Part shown: in pieces, positions 19,913 through 27,354 of the stretch
Layout of the letters: each line of letters starts with the position of its first letter
Numbering within the stretch: the stretch's first letter is position 1
Virus record (IMG/VR): IMGVR_UViG_3300015202_000041
Coordinates: 1-27,354 of that record
Origin: a virus
Length of the DNA: 27,354 bases
Reading direction: 5' to 3' (one strand)
Position numbers and translations under genes: made by a program
Notes under the pieces: generated by a model
Told to the model about the DNA's origin: nothing
The model's database searches: none
The model's input: only the letters and a program-made list of their open reading frames with translations

Positions 19913-20761
19913 ATGCAAGAGCTAGAACAGATGAATGACGTTATTGACGAAGTGATGGCAGAGCCGGAAATATCAGAAATACCCGAAGCATTTGAGGGGA
20001 CTTACCAAGAGAGCGATATTCAAGAACCTGATATCGCATCAACCGAAGAAAAGGAACCCGACAACTCAGACCTTAGATTTAAACAAGCGGTCGAAGAGAA
20101 GGTCAACAAGCGAATAGCAAGAGAAAGAAGACGAAGCTCTGAACAATTAAGCGCCGTCAATCAACAATTACTTGAAATTAGAGCACAAATAGCTGATAAT
20201 TACAGTCACGTTAGTTCAGCTCCTCCCCAAAATGGCGAGGCCGCCTCTTATGGCGGCAGTATAGATGAAATGGCAGCAGCCTTTCTCAAGGCGCAGCAGA
20301 TAGCCCAACAGCAACAAGTTGAGCAGCAGCATTTTGAGACGCGGCAGCAGCAGCAACATCTCTACAACACACAGGACGCTGAACTTGAGCAACGGTTCAA
20401 TGAAAACTACGACGATATGAGGGACGAACATCCTGATTTCGAAAACGTAGTCCTTCAGCCAGGCATTATGACTCAATCGATGCTAGAAGCCTTAAAACGG
20501 ACTTCTTCACCGGCTCAGACCATATATCGCCTAGCAAAAACTCAAAAAGCTGAATTACAAAGGATTGCTTCACTGTCTAATCCTATCGATCAAGCCCTTG
20601 AGTTCACCAAACTTAATTTATCCGTGTCAAACAATCAACAGGCCCGAAAACCAATCTCCCCTACTCCTGCGCCTATTCGTCAGGAAAAGCCGAGCGGCTC
20701 TACGCGTCCTGTTTCCTCTGACACCATCGATTTTATGAGAAAAACTCTCGCAGGTAGGTAG
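19913..20761 (+). CDS. Scaffolding protein
   Basis: A 282-residue protein with an acidic N-terminus (MAEPEISEIPEAFEG), a basic-helical segment KVNKRIARERRRSSEQLSAV, a glutamine-rich coiled coil (QQIAQQQQVEQQHFETRQQQ), an acidic middle and a basic C-terminus. Length and position between portal and coat fit P22 gp8 (303 aa). It guides coat assembly and exits before packaging. CGGAG lies upstream of ATG. Its stop is 7 nt before a hairpin that covers the coat start. Confidence 0.85.
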   Translation: MQELEQMNDVIDEVMAEPEISEIPEAFEGTYQESDIQEPDIASTEEKEPDNSDLRFKQAVEEKVNKRIARERRRSSEQLSAVNQQLLEIRAQIADNYSHVSSAPPQNGEAASYGGSIDEMAAAFLKAQQIAQQQQVEQQHFETRQQQQHLYNTQDAELEQRFNENYDDMRDEHPDFENVVLQPGIMTQSMLEALKRTSSPAQTIYRLAKTQKAELQRIASLSNPIDQALEFTKLNLSVSNNQQARKPISPTPAPIRQEKPSGSTRPVSSDTIDFMRKTLAGR

Positions 20762-20767
20762 ACCGAT

Positions 20768-20807
20768 ATTTCGGATGCCTCCTGAGATTCTTTGAGGCAT
20801 CCGAAAT
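20768..20807 (+). promoter_or_regulatory. Perfect hairpin burying the coat gene ribosome site and start
   Basis: Arms 20768..20781 and 20794..20807 pair over 14 bp with no mismatch, around a 12-nt loop. The right arm holds GAGG and the first two bases of the ATG at 20806. No T-run follows, so it is not an intrinsic terminator. Opening it is needed for a ribosome to start the coat gene, unless ribosomes finishing the scaffold gene melt it. Confidence 0.75.
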
Positions 20808-22047
20808 GAGTACCAACACCCTTAAAACTACACAATACGTATCAGACATGTCCCTCGCTTTGTTTATGAACAAGCTGGGGTTTCTTGAAAACGCAAACAT
20901 GGCAATTAACGACATGTTTACGAAGGAAAAGTATGCTGCAGGTCAAAGCATCGACATTCGCTTGCCATATAACTTTACCGTCGGTACTGGCGCTGCAATT
21001 ACCCCTCAAAATCTAATCGACCGCACCGTCAGATTAACCGTTGAGAAGCAATATAACGCAGCGATTGAATTTTCCGCATTTGAATACACTTTAAACATTC
21101 GCGACGATAAAGTGGTTTTTGACCGCTACATCGCTCCAATGTTAATCAATTTAGCGGAAGCTGCTGAAAACTTAGCTATTAGCAAGTTATTAGCATCCAA
21201 CATAATTGTTGGAACTCCGGGTGTGCGAATCAATACAACCGACACATTAAACATCGCAAAATCAACGCTTCGCCAATTAGGCGTACCAACCGATGATTTG
21301 TGTTTGGTTATTGACCCGTTGACCGGGGCAGCTATCGAAAACTCATTGCCCGGCAAATTTGTTCCCACCATTGGCGAAGAAATCATTCAGCGCAATTATC
21401 AAGGCAAATTCTTCGGAATGAAGTATTACCAATCGCCTCTTCTGCAAACTCATGTAGCAGGCGTCGGTGACGGTACTAATACAACTTCATTCGCAGGATT
21501 TTTAGCGGCTGGTCAGATTAACGCAAACGTTAGTTCCGGGGATACTCAGTTAGTCATTAAAGGCCTAACAAACGGAACTGTGCCATTCCTCCAAGGCGAC
21601 ATTATACAAATGGGTGTAACGCAGAGCGTAAATCCAGTTAGCCGAGTCGCAACGGGTCTTCCGATGACATTCGTCGCCGTGGCTGACGCTACGGTAGTGT
21701 CTGGTGGTTTATCTACCGTTCAGATTTCACCCGCTGTGATTTCTGACAATACAAGCCCTTATCAAAACGTGAGTGCTCCAATTTTGGCGAATGAATTTTT
21801 GTTCTTAGCTAAAACTCACCGAGTAGGTTACGTGTTCGCGCCAGACTTCTTGTATGTCGCAATGCCTCCTTTAGCTGCTTTAAATCGCGCAACCGTAGAA
21901 AGCCATACGTCGAAATCGAAGACGGGGATTTCTCTGCGCGTATCAATGGGTGCTGATATCCGCTCTGGGACAGACATTGACCGAGCCGATATCTTGATGG
22001 GAGCTCTTTGTAATCCTCAGTTCGGCGTACGACTTGTAGGTGCATAA
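20806..22047 (+). CDS. Major capsid (coat) protein, P22 gp5 type
   Basis: A 413-residue protein; P22 gp5 has 430. It begins MSTNTLKTTQYVSDMSLALF and has the P22-coat layout: an N-arm, an E-loop area with SIDIRLPYNFTVGTGAAITP, spine and P-domain, a beta-rich insertion around residues 225-345 (VSSGDTQLVIKGLTNGTVPF), and a C-terminal part with GISLRVSMGADIRSGTDIDR. Matches the P22 coat family (PF11651). It forms the icosahedral head. The start lies in the hairpin described separately. A strong terminator follows the stop. Confidence 0.93.
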   Translation: MSTNTLKTTQYVSDMSLALFMNKLGFLENANMAINDMFTKEKYAAGQSIDIRLPYNFTVGTGAAITPQNLIDRTVRLTVEKQYNAAIEFSAFEYTLNIRDDKVVFDRYIAPMLINLAEAAENLAISKLLASNIIVGTPGVRINTTDTLNIAKSTLRQLGVPTDDLCLVIDPLTGAAIENSLPGKFVPTIGEEIIQRNYQGKFFGMKYYQSPLLQTHVAGVGDGTNTTSFAGFLAAGQINANVSSGDTQLVIKGLTNGTVPFLQGDIIQMGVTQSVNPVSRVATGLPMTFVAVADATVVSGGLSTVQISPAVISDNTSPYQNVSAPILANEFLFLAKTHRVGYVFAPDFLYVAMPPLAALNRATVESHTSKSKTGISLRVSMGADIRSGTDIDRADILMGALCNPQFGVRLVGA

Positions 22048-22060
22048 AGGTAGTTGATTT

Positions 22061-22091
22061 AGAGGGGGGATGCTCTCCCCTCTTATTTTTT
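22061..22091 (+). terminator. Rho-independent terminator after the coat gene
   Basis: AGAGGGG (22061..22067) pairs with CCCCTCT (22077..22083), followed by TATTTTTT. It lies 13 nt after the coat stop. Placed inside the late operon, it should reduce transcription of downstream tail genes relative to coat. Confidence 0.85.
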
Positions 22092-22104
22092 AGGAGTAGC
22101 TCGT

Positions 22105-22437
22105 ATGAAACAACAAGATGTATTCAGAGATGGTTTCGGATTCGCCCATTTTTTAGCGCCAAGAGATGAAATTGGCGAGCAAAGAGTGTCAGGTCCGGCG
22201 CAGCCATTCTCAGCAAGAAATGAGCCCGTCAATGACGAGAATAGAGAATGCCTTGCTTATAACAAAGACGGAGAACATAAGCGAATTAGAGAAATGGACA
22301 TGCTTGATTTTAATAAAATTGGCTGGTTTTCGAGCCCAAAAGAAGCGGCTGATGCTTTTGAATCTTTGAAATCGACAGAAAAGTCGCTTGAAAAGAAGAA
22401 AAAAGAATTGACGAATAGTCCTGCAAAATCGGCATAA
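22105..22437 (+). CDS. Hypothetical 110-aa protein between coat and gp4-like genes
   Basis: It begins MKQQDVFRDGFGFAHFLAPR and has a C-terminal charged coiled coil (ADAFESLKSTEKSLEKKKKE). AGGAG lies 8 nt before ATG, immediately after the terminator. The R-D-G-F-G-F-A-H start may bind a structural partner. Function unknown. Confidence 0.65.
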   Translation: MKQQDVFRDGFGFAHFLAPRDEIGEQRVSGPAQPFSARNEPVNDENRECLAYNKDGEHKRIREMDMLDFNKIGWFSSPKEAADAFESLKSTEKSLEKKKKELTNSPAKSA

Positions 22438-22448
22438 GAGGCTATTAG

Positions 22449-23177
22449 ATGTTGTCCGTGACAGTAGAAGAAATAATTAGAGGATCGTTCTTCTTGTCCG
22501 GCGCTTGGGACGAAACATCTACGCCGTCAGATGGTCAAACATCTATGGCTATCAGCCTTTTGAATGACACTCTGCATTCCTCTCCCGGGGGTGCGGATGT
22601 GCCATTTTATACGACTAAAGAATGGAAATTAATAGCCGGGAAAGAAACGTACACTTTCGGTACTCTTCCTGACGTTGATTTTCAATCCAACAGAATAATT
22701 AGCATTCAATTCGCGGGAATTAAATATCAGAACCTTTATAGACCGATTAAAGTCTTTACTGCGTTTGATCAGTTCGAAAGATATCGCGTTTTAAATGGGA
22801 GCGGCAGTTTATTCACGGGATGGCCCTTCGCTGTCTACCTTGAGAACAATGTCGGAGTTTCTTCCATTACTTTTTATCCGTCGCCGCAAGAAGCGTTTAC
22901 AGCAAGCTTAAAATGTAAGGTTGATTTAGATGATTTTCAACCTCAAAAAGTCATTTTAAATGTACCTCCTTTTTATTACAAATACTTGCGATATCAACTT
23001 GCAAGAGAACTTTGCATGGTTTTCAACAGAACATCTAATTGGGATGAATTGAAAGAATCAGAATATCAAAAACTTTTGAAGGAAATGAGAGCGGGAATAG
23101 CGCTAGATCTTACGATTCATACTACAGATGACGCGGCAAACCGCGAATCATTGTTTGCGATTTATGACGGCCTCTAA
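22449..23177 (+). CDS. Head-completion/adaptor protein, P22 gp4-like
   Basis: A 242-residue protein beginning MLSVTVEEIIRGSFFLSGAW, with TPSDGQTSMAISLLNDTLHS and LPDVDFQSNRIISIQF, and a helical C-terminus with FYYKYLRYQLARELCMVFNR. This matches the P22 tail accessory factor gp4 family (PF11650), although P22 gp4 is 166 residues, so this is the longer form found in many relatives. It attaches to the portal and carries gp10. AAGAGG lies upstream. The C-terminus is translated to 23177, overlapping the gp10-like start. Confidence 0.87.
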   Translation: MLSVTVEEIIRGSFFLSGAWDETSTPSDGQTSMAISLLNDTLHSSPGGADVPFYTTKEWKLIAGKETYTFGTLPDVDFQSNRIISIQFAGIKYQNLYRPIKVFTAFDQFERYRVLNGSGSLFTGWPFAVYLENNVGVSSITFYPSPQEAFTASLKCKVDLDDFQPQKVILNVPPFYYKYLRYQLARELCMVFNRTSNWDELKESEYQKLLKEMRAGIALDLTIHTTDDAANRESLFAIYDGL

Positions 23178-24696
23178 AGAGATAGTTGCAGAATTAAACA
23201 TTGTTGGGAGCGACAAGCAAAGTCGATTCTCTCGCTTTGACGGTCAAAGAACTATAAATTTATACGAAGAGTTTGATGAGGAAGGGAAAAAAGGAAAAGC
23301 CCTTTTTCCTGTTGCCGGTAGGAAGCTTGTGAAGTCTCTTGTGGGGGCTGCAAATTCCAGAGACACATATTACGATTCATACAGAAACGTAACCGACAAC
23401 ACGTATTACGTTTATTGGGCGGCCTCTGAACGGGTTTTCAGAATAAACACAGATTCGTTTGTGGTTACTCAAATTGGGACGTTAACGACATCGGTAGGTC
23501 ATGTTGGGATTGCTTCCAACATTAACGGACAGATTATTTTTGTGGATGGATCTAAAGGCTGGCTATATAAAAATTCAGACAATACATTTACAGATATGTC
23601 TGTTTACGATGGGTTTCCAACAAGCCCAAATGACGTTGTTTTTCAAGATGGGTTTTTTCTTGTTTCGCAAGGAGAAAGCAATTTCTTTTATAGAAACATA
23701 AACCCAAATGATGGTGTTGTATGGAGAGGTTCAGATGGCAAGGTTCAAAGAGAGGCGCTGACTACTCGCGCAGACAACATTATTGCTCTTTCAGAATTAA
23801 ACCGTCGCGTTTTTGTGTTCGGAAATAGCGTTATAGAAACCTGGTATAACGCCGGGAGCCCTGGATTTGGGTTTAGAAGAGATAATAATTTGCTGATTCA
23901 GTACGGGTGTGACTCTGCTGACAGCATTGCAAATGATTACGGCTATTTGATTTGGCTTTCATCTCCGTCAAACGGAGCGCCAAAAATAATGATGACGGAC
24001 GGAACAAGACCTCAAAGAATCAGCACCTCTGATTTAGAGAGAATAATTTCAAAGTATCGGTCTCCAGACGATGCCGTCGGAATGATTTACTCAATTAGCG
24101 GTCATATTTTTTATGAAATTAGTTTCACTGCGGCGCAGGCAACATGGATTTATAACGTAGACACGGGGAGATGGTCTGAGGCAGAAGATTTACCTGGAAC
24201 GCGAAGATTAATGCAAGTGCACCAATATTTTGGGCCAAAAGCCACGGGGGGGAAACATTACATTGGCGCTTATAATAACGGAAATATTTACGAACTGTCT
24301 GATGACTATTACGACAATGACGGAGTTCCGTTCAGAAAGATGCGTGTAACAGCGCCATTTTCTGAGCCCAGCGGAAGAAAAATAACCATCAATGAAATTG
24401 AAATATTTTGTTTGCCAGGAGAGGCGTTTAATTATACATCTCAGGCAATCATCGCGCCTGGAGCGGCTAAAACTGATTTTGATCCAGTTGTATTTTTAAA
24501 AGTTTCAAAAGATGGCGGGAAAACATTCCAAGTTGTCAGGAAAGAATCAACCGGAGAAATAGGAAAGTATCGTCAGCGCGCAATATTCAGAATGCTTGGA
24601 ACAGGAAGAGATTTTGTTTTTCAGATTGAAAATTACAACAGGACTCCATTTGCGATTATTGGGGCATCAATTAAATACGTGGTTCAGCCTTCATAG
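23164..24696 (+). CDS. Packaged-DNA stabilisation protein, P22 gp10-like
   Basis: A 510-residue protein; P22 gp10 has 472. Start ATG 23164 inside the end of the gp4-like gene, giving MTASKEIVAELNIVGSDKQS; the longer frame from 23128 is not needed. It reads as a beta-propeller with repeated GxxWxYxV-like blades (TYYVYWAASERVFRINTDSF, GWLYKNSDNTFTDMSVYDGF, ATWIYNVDTGRWSEAEDLPG) and a C-terminal beta domain. This fits PF11134. It plugs the tail so packaged DNA does not leak. Confidence 0.9.
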   Translation: MTASKEIVAELNIVGSDKQSRFSRFDGQRTINLYEEFDEEGKKGKALFPVAGRKLVKSLVGAANSRDTYYDSYRNVTDNTYYVYWAASERVFRINTDSFVVTQIGTLTTSVGHVGIASNINGQIIFVDGSKGWLYKNSDNTFTDMSVYDGFPTSPNDVVFQDGFFLVSQGESNFFYRNINPNDGVVWRGSDGKVQREALTTRADNIIALSELNRRVFVFGNSVIETWYNAGSPGFGFRRDNNLLIQYGCDSADSIANDYGYLIWLSSPSNGAPKIMMTDGTRPQRISTSDLERIISKYRSPDDAVGMIYSISGHIFYEISFTAAQATWIYNVDTGRWSEAEDLPGTRRLMQVHQYFGPKATGGKHYIGAYNNGNIYELSDDYYDNDGVPFRKMRVTAPFSEPSGRKITINEIEIFCLPGEAFNYTSQAIIAPGAAKTDFDPVVFLKVSKDGGKTFQVVRKESTGEIGKYRQRAIFRMLGTGRDFVFQIENYNRTPFAIIGASIKYVVQPS

Positions 24697-24703
24697 GTGA
24701 TTT

Positions 24704-24994
24704 ATGGCAACTCCTGCCCCAGTTGATTTTGTTACAGAATATTTAGACTTGCCGCAGATATTTGACACTATCGTCAAAGAAAATCGCGAGCCAGAAAAAG
24801 AATTCCAGTCATGGCTAGATCAATGCCATGCATCCGTATCAAATATTTTTTCACAGCTAAACCAAGTCATTTCAGGAAGCACGGCAGTTTTTACAGTTGA
24901 ACAAAATATAGCACCAGGGCCCACTTATCAATTAATCATTAGTGCGCAATTTTCTGACGGCGCTCAAAAATCCATCACGTTAACGTTAACGTAG
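24704..24994 (+). CDS. Hypothetical 96-aa tail-region protein
   Basis: It begins MATPAPVDFVTEYLDLPQIF, has a helical middle EPEKEFQSWLDQCHASVSNI and a beta C-terminus ending KSITLTLT. AGGTGA lies 3-4 nt before ATG. It is in the place of P22 gp26/gp14 but is shorter and lacks the coiled coil of the gp26 needle, so it is not assigned. A 16-bp palindrome closes the gene. Confidence 0.65.
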   Translation: MATPAPVDFVTEYLDLPQIFDTIVKENREPEKEFQSWLDQCHASVSNIFSQLNQVISGSTAVFTVEQNIAPGPTYQLIISAQFSDGAQKSITLTLT

Positions 24995-25004
24995 GAGAAT
25001 CATT

Positions 25005-25955
25005 ATGTTCGGCGAACTTACTAATTTATTTTCAGGCGGCCAAGAAAAAGGTTCCAAATCTTTGATGGGAAACATTGAAAAGGGAATGGCCGAGCGTCAG
25101 CGCTATACAACGGAAGCAAATGACGCTTTGAAGCAATACGGTCAGCAAGGAATTGATGCCAGAAAGCAATACGGTCAGCAAGGAATTGATGCTTTAAAGC
25201 AATATGGTCAACAAGGAATTGATGCGTTTAGGCAGTATGGTCAACAAGCAAACCAAGGCCTTCAACCATACCAAACTTCGGGTCAAGGAGAAATAAACCC
25301 TTACATGCAAAATTATCAGCGCATGTTAGACCCAAATAAATTTATCAACGAACAAATGTCAGGCTACATGGAAAGCCCATGGGCAAAAATGCAAATGGCA
25401 AAGGGGCAAAATTCAATTCAAAACGCAGCTTCTGCTGGCGGCGGCTTAGGCGGAACAAATTACATGGCGGATATGGGTGATTATGCTAGAAACATTACAG
25501 CAGCAGATCAACAAAACTATTTAAACAATGCAATGAATGTTTGGAATGGCGGATTAGGCCGACAAGGCGAAATGGTCGGAATGGGTCATAACGCTTCTGG
25601 ACAAATGGGCAAAAACATGATGAACACGGGGAACAACATAGGTAACGCGTACAACAGCATGGGGCAAGGAGTCTCTGGAAATTATGGGAGCATGGGGCAA
25701 GGAATTGCAGGAGGTTATAACAGCATGGGGCAAGGAATAGCTGGGAATTATATTGGCCTAGGCAATGGAATGGCTGAGGATTTTGGAAACCGAGGTCAGG
25801 CGGAAATGGAAAACCAAAAATCGAAGGCGATGGGATGGCAACAAATGATCGGAATGGCTACGGGAGCCTTGACGGGAGGATTTGGAGGTCCTCAAGGTTT
25901 TGGGGGGAGTTTTAGTGGAATGGACGCGATGCGCGGAGCGAGGGGAGGAAGATAA
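25005..25955 (+). CDS. Probable DNA-ejection protein with two 11-residue repeat arrays
   Basis: A 316-residue protein. Residues 43-86 hold four units of KQYGQQGIDA(L/R/F), and residues 216-259 hold four units of YNSMGQGIAGN type. Both have an 11-residue (33-bp) period. The remainder is Met/Gln/Gly/Asn rich, with a helical middle (SGYMESPWAKMQMAKGQNSI). GGAGAA lies upstream of ATG. Position after gp10-like genes matches the P22 ejection-protein genes (gp7, gp20, gp16). 11-residue helical repeats pack as right-handed coiled coils, plausible for a tube-forming protein. Confidence 0.6.
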   Translation: MFGELTNLFSGGQEKGSKSLMGNIEKGMAERQRYTTEANDALKQYGQQGIDARKQYGQQGIDALKQYGQQGIDAFRQYGQQANQGLQPYQTSGQGEINPYMQNYQRMLDPNKFINEQMSGYMESPWAKMQMAKGQNSIQNAASAGGGLGGTNYMADMGDYARNITAADQQNYLNNAMNVWNGGLGRQGEMVGMGHNASGQMGKNMMNTGNNIGNAYNSMGQGVSGNYGSMGQGIAGGYNSMGQGIAGNYIGLGNGMAEDFGNRGQAEMENQKSKAMGWQQMIGMATGALTGGFGGPQGFGGSFSGMDAMRGARGGR

Positions 25956-25956
25956 T

Positions 25957-27066
25957 ATGAATATTCCTAAAACTGATTATGGCGCTGGTCTTTATAGTGC
26001 TCTTCAAGGATTTGAAAGGCAAAGAGCAGAAAACGAGGGCCTTGATATTCAAAATAAACTAAAGCCACAAAGGCTTGGCCTGGATGTTGCTCGTCATCAA
26101 TTAAACGAGCAGCGTTATTCTCCAGACCAATTAGAGGCAATGAGGCAATATAGGTTATCCGCTGCTAATAATTTGAAAAACACTTGGCGACATTTGACAC
26201 CGCTAGGAAAGGCGCAGATGGAAGAAAACAATGTGCTGGGTGGATTGCTTCCCAATGGTCAAAATTTTGGACAAGCTCCTCAAAATATTAATCAAATACC
26301 TATGCAGATATCGCAAGAGCAAGCGAATTCTATGGCGCAAGACCCCTCATTGGCAAATGCCTTTACAAGAGGCTATCCTCAACAGCCTATGGGTCAACAG
26401 CAACTTCCGGGACCCACGCAACAAAATGCAATGAACCAAGATCAAATGGGCAGACAGAAGGTTGCTGGCGGTAGATATGCTAATTACATCAATAAGCAAG
26501 TAACAGATCCAGAAGACAGGTCTCGTTCAAAAGCCGGCGTTAATTTAGAAATAACTGTAGGAGACTTGAAAAATAACTTTTCTCGATTTGCCGACGAATA
26601 TACAGGCCTTGGAGGCGCGTTAAACAAAGGAGCAGATGCCTTAACTTCAATGTTAACCGGCAAAGATTCTCCCGCTCTTATAGCTCAAGAAAAATTTAAC
26701 TCGGCGAGACATATAGCGGCTGACCAGCTAAGAGGATATTTTAAAGGGAGCATTACAAACCCGGCTATGCAGCGACTTGAAAAGTTACTAATGGACGATA
26801 ATTTATGGTCCACATCCCCCGGCCGCGCAAAATCTAGACTAGAACAGGCAATTAATCTTGTCGAAAAAGAATTGCCAACATATCAAAATACACATCAAGG
26901 CCCAGATGGATATATGCCGGGGGCCACTACCGGGAATATTGAGAAAAAACCGCTTACTAAATTATTTACCGGCGGAGAAATAAAAGATTTCATGAAGCGA
27001 AACCCAAAATTAACGAGAGAGCAAGCGATAACATCTCTTGAAAGATTCTCACCTCCGGGGAAATAG
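25957..27066 (+). CDS. Probable DNA-ejection protein, second gene
   Basis: A 369-residue protein. Start ATG 25957 has AGGAAG 6 nt upstream; the frame from 25882 lies within the previous gene. N-terminal helical part (YSALQGFERQRAENEGLDIQ, NEQRYSPDQLEAMRQYRLSA), a Gln/Pro/Met-rich linker (PQQPMGQQQLPGPTQQNAMN) and a helical C-terminal half (GLGGALNKGADALTSMLTGK). Composition and position fit an internal head protein ejected with DNA, like P22 gp20. Homology not recognised directly. Confidence 0.55.
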   Translation: MNIPKTDYGAGLYSALQGFERQRAENEGLDIQNKLKPQRLGLDVARHQLNEQRYSPDQLEAMRQYRLSAANNLKNTWRHLTPLGKAQMEENNVLGGLLPNGQNFGQAPQNINQIPMQISQEQANSMAQDPSLANAFTRGYPQQPMGQQQLPGPTQQNAMNQDQMGRQKVAGGRYANYINKQVTDPEDRSRSKAGVNLEITVGDLKNNFSRFADEYTGLGGALNKGADALTSMLTGKDSPALIAQEKFNSARHIAADQLRGYFKGSITNPAMQRLEKLLMDDNLWSTSPGRAKSRLEQAINLVEKELPTYQNTHQGPDGYMPGATTGNIEKKPLTKLFTGGEIKDFMKRNPKLTREQAITSLERFSPPGK

Positions 27067-27068
27067 AC

Positions 27069-27354
27069 ATGTCATTTACTCTTACGCCAGAACAATTCGC
27101 GGAAATAACGGGCGAGCCTCAAAAGCAAGAAAATAAAATTGCTTCTGAAAAAAGACCTTACGGTAAAGATGTACCTAAAGAACAACAATATCTTACAAAA
27201 AGAAACGCAGCAAATAACTTTTTGCGAAAAGGGGCGGAAACGGTATGGAATAATATAACATCCCCAGCTCATTTGGCGAGCGACTATTTGGGAACTCCCA
27301 GACCTCCAAGAGCAAATTTTGGCGCAGAAGAAGGCGGCGCTGGAACGGGAGCGG
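27069..27354 (+). CDS. Probable third ejection-region gene (partial, runs off the right edge)
   Basis: ATG 27069 with GGGGAAA upstream; open to the window end. The first 95 residues begin MSFTLTPEQFAEITGEPQKQ, then a charged linker and a segment ETVWNNITSPAHLASDYLGT. It directly follows the previous gene, in the place of the large P22 gp16-like ejection protein. Function not decidable from the fragment. Confidence 0.55.
   Translation, partial: MSFTLTPEQFAEITGEPQKQENKIASEKRPYGKDVPKEQQYLTKRNAANNFLRKGAETVWNNITSPAHLASDYLGTPRPPRANFGAEEGGAGTGA

Noticed and set aside
1-27354. CRISPR array, insertion sequence, integrase or attachment site.
   Set aside because: No regular spacer-repeat array, transposase, recombinase motif or tRNA-like att core was seen on either strand.

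Overview
This window is most of the genome of a tailed bacteriophage with a P22-type (short-tailed, podovirus-like) head and tail module. The order small terminase, large terminase, portal, scaffold, coat, gp4-like adaptor, gp10-like stabiliser follows the P22 late operon, and the proteins are close to P22 lengths. The host is probably Gram-negative: the phage carries a lipobox lipoprotein, a VanY-type endolysin and a DUF2335 membrane protein. The host species cannot be read from the sequence. No integrase and no full-length CI repressor are visible, so lysogeny is undecided.

Layout. (1) 1-4530, minus strand: a leftward early operon of closely packed, often overlapping genes. It starts at a promoter near 4600 and runs through several unknown microproteins, a pentapeptide-repeat protein, a RecT-type annealing protein, a Gp157-family protein and a DUF6948-like protein, ending in three tandem glycine-rich repeat microgenes. 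(2) 4531-4674: a compact bidirectional switch. Two copies of the palindrome TGACTTATAAGTC each overlap the -35 box of one of two divergent promoters. The rightward promoter appears to make a leaderless mRNA for a small Cro-like protein. (3) 4675-11632, plus strand: the Cro-like gene, a lipoprotein, a 400-bp regulatory stretch with a repeated palindromic element, an initiator gene with lambda-like iterons and an AT-rich tract inside it, a DnaC-like helicase loader, small membrane proteins, two paralogous small proteins, a possible structured RNA, a VRR-NUC nuclease, SSB, small unknown genes and an M15 endolysin. (4) 11636-12224, minus strand: a two-gene island with a DUF2335 membrane protein, divergent from a holin-like gene at 12306. 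(5) 12605-27354, plus strand: late genes for small structural proteins, a tail-fibre-like protein, packaging and head proteins, tail-hub proteins and the first of the probable DNA-ejection proteins.

How it fits together: the switch sets transcription to the left (recombination) and right (replication). The initiator binds iterons in its own gene and the loader brings in the host helicase. SSB, RecT and VRR-NUC supply recombination-dependent replication. Endolysin and the putative holin provide lysis. The late operon builds the P22-like virion. A 14-bp perfect hairpin buries the start codon of the coat gene just downstream of the scaffold gene, which suggests translational control of the coat/scaffold ratio.
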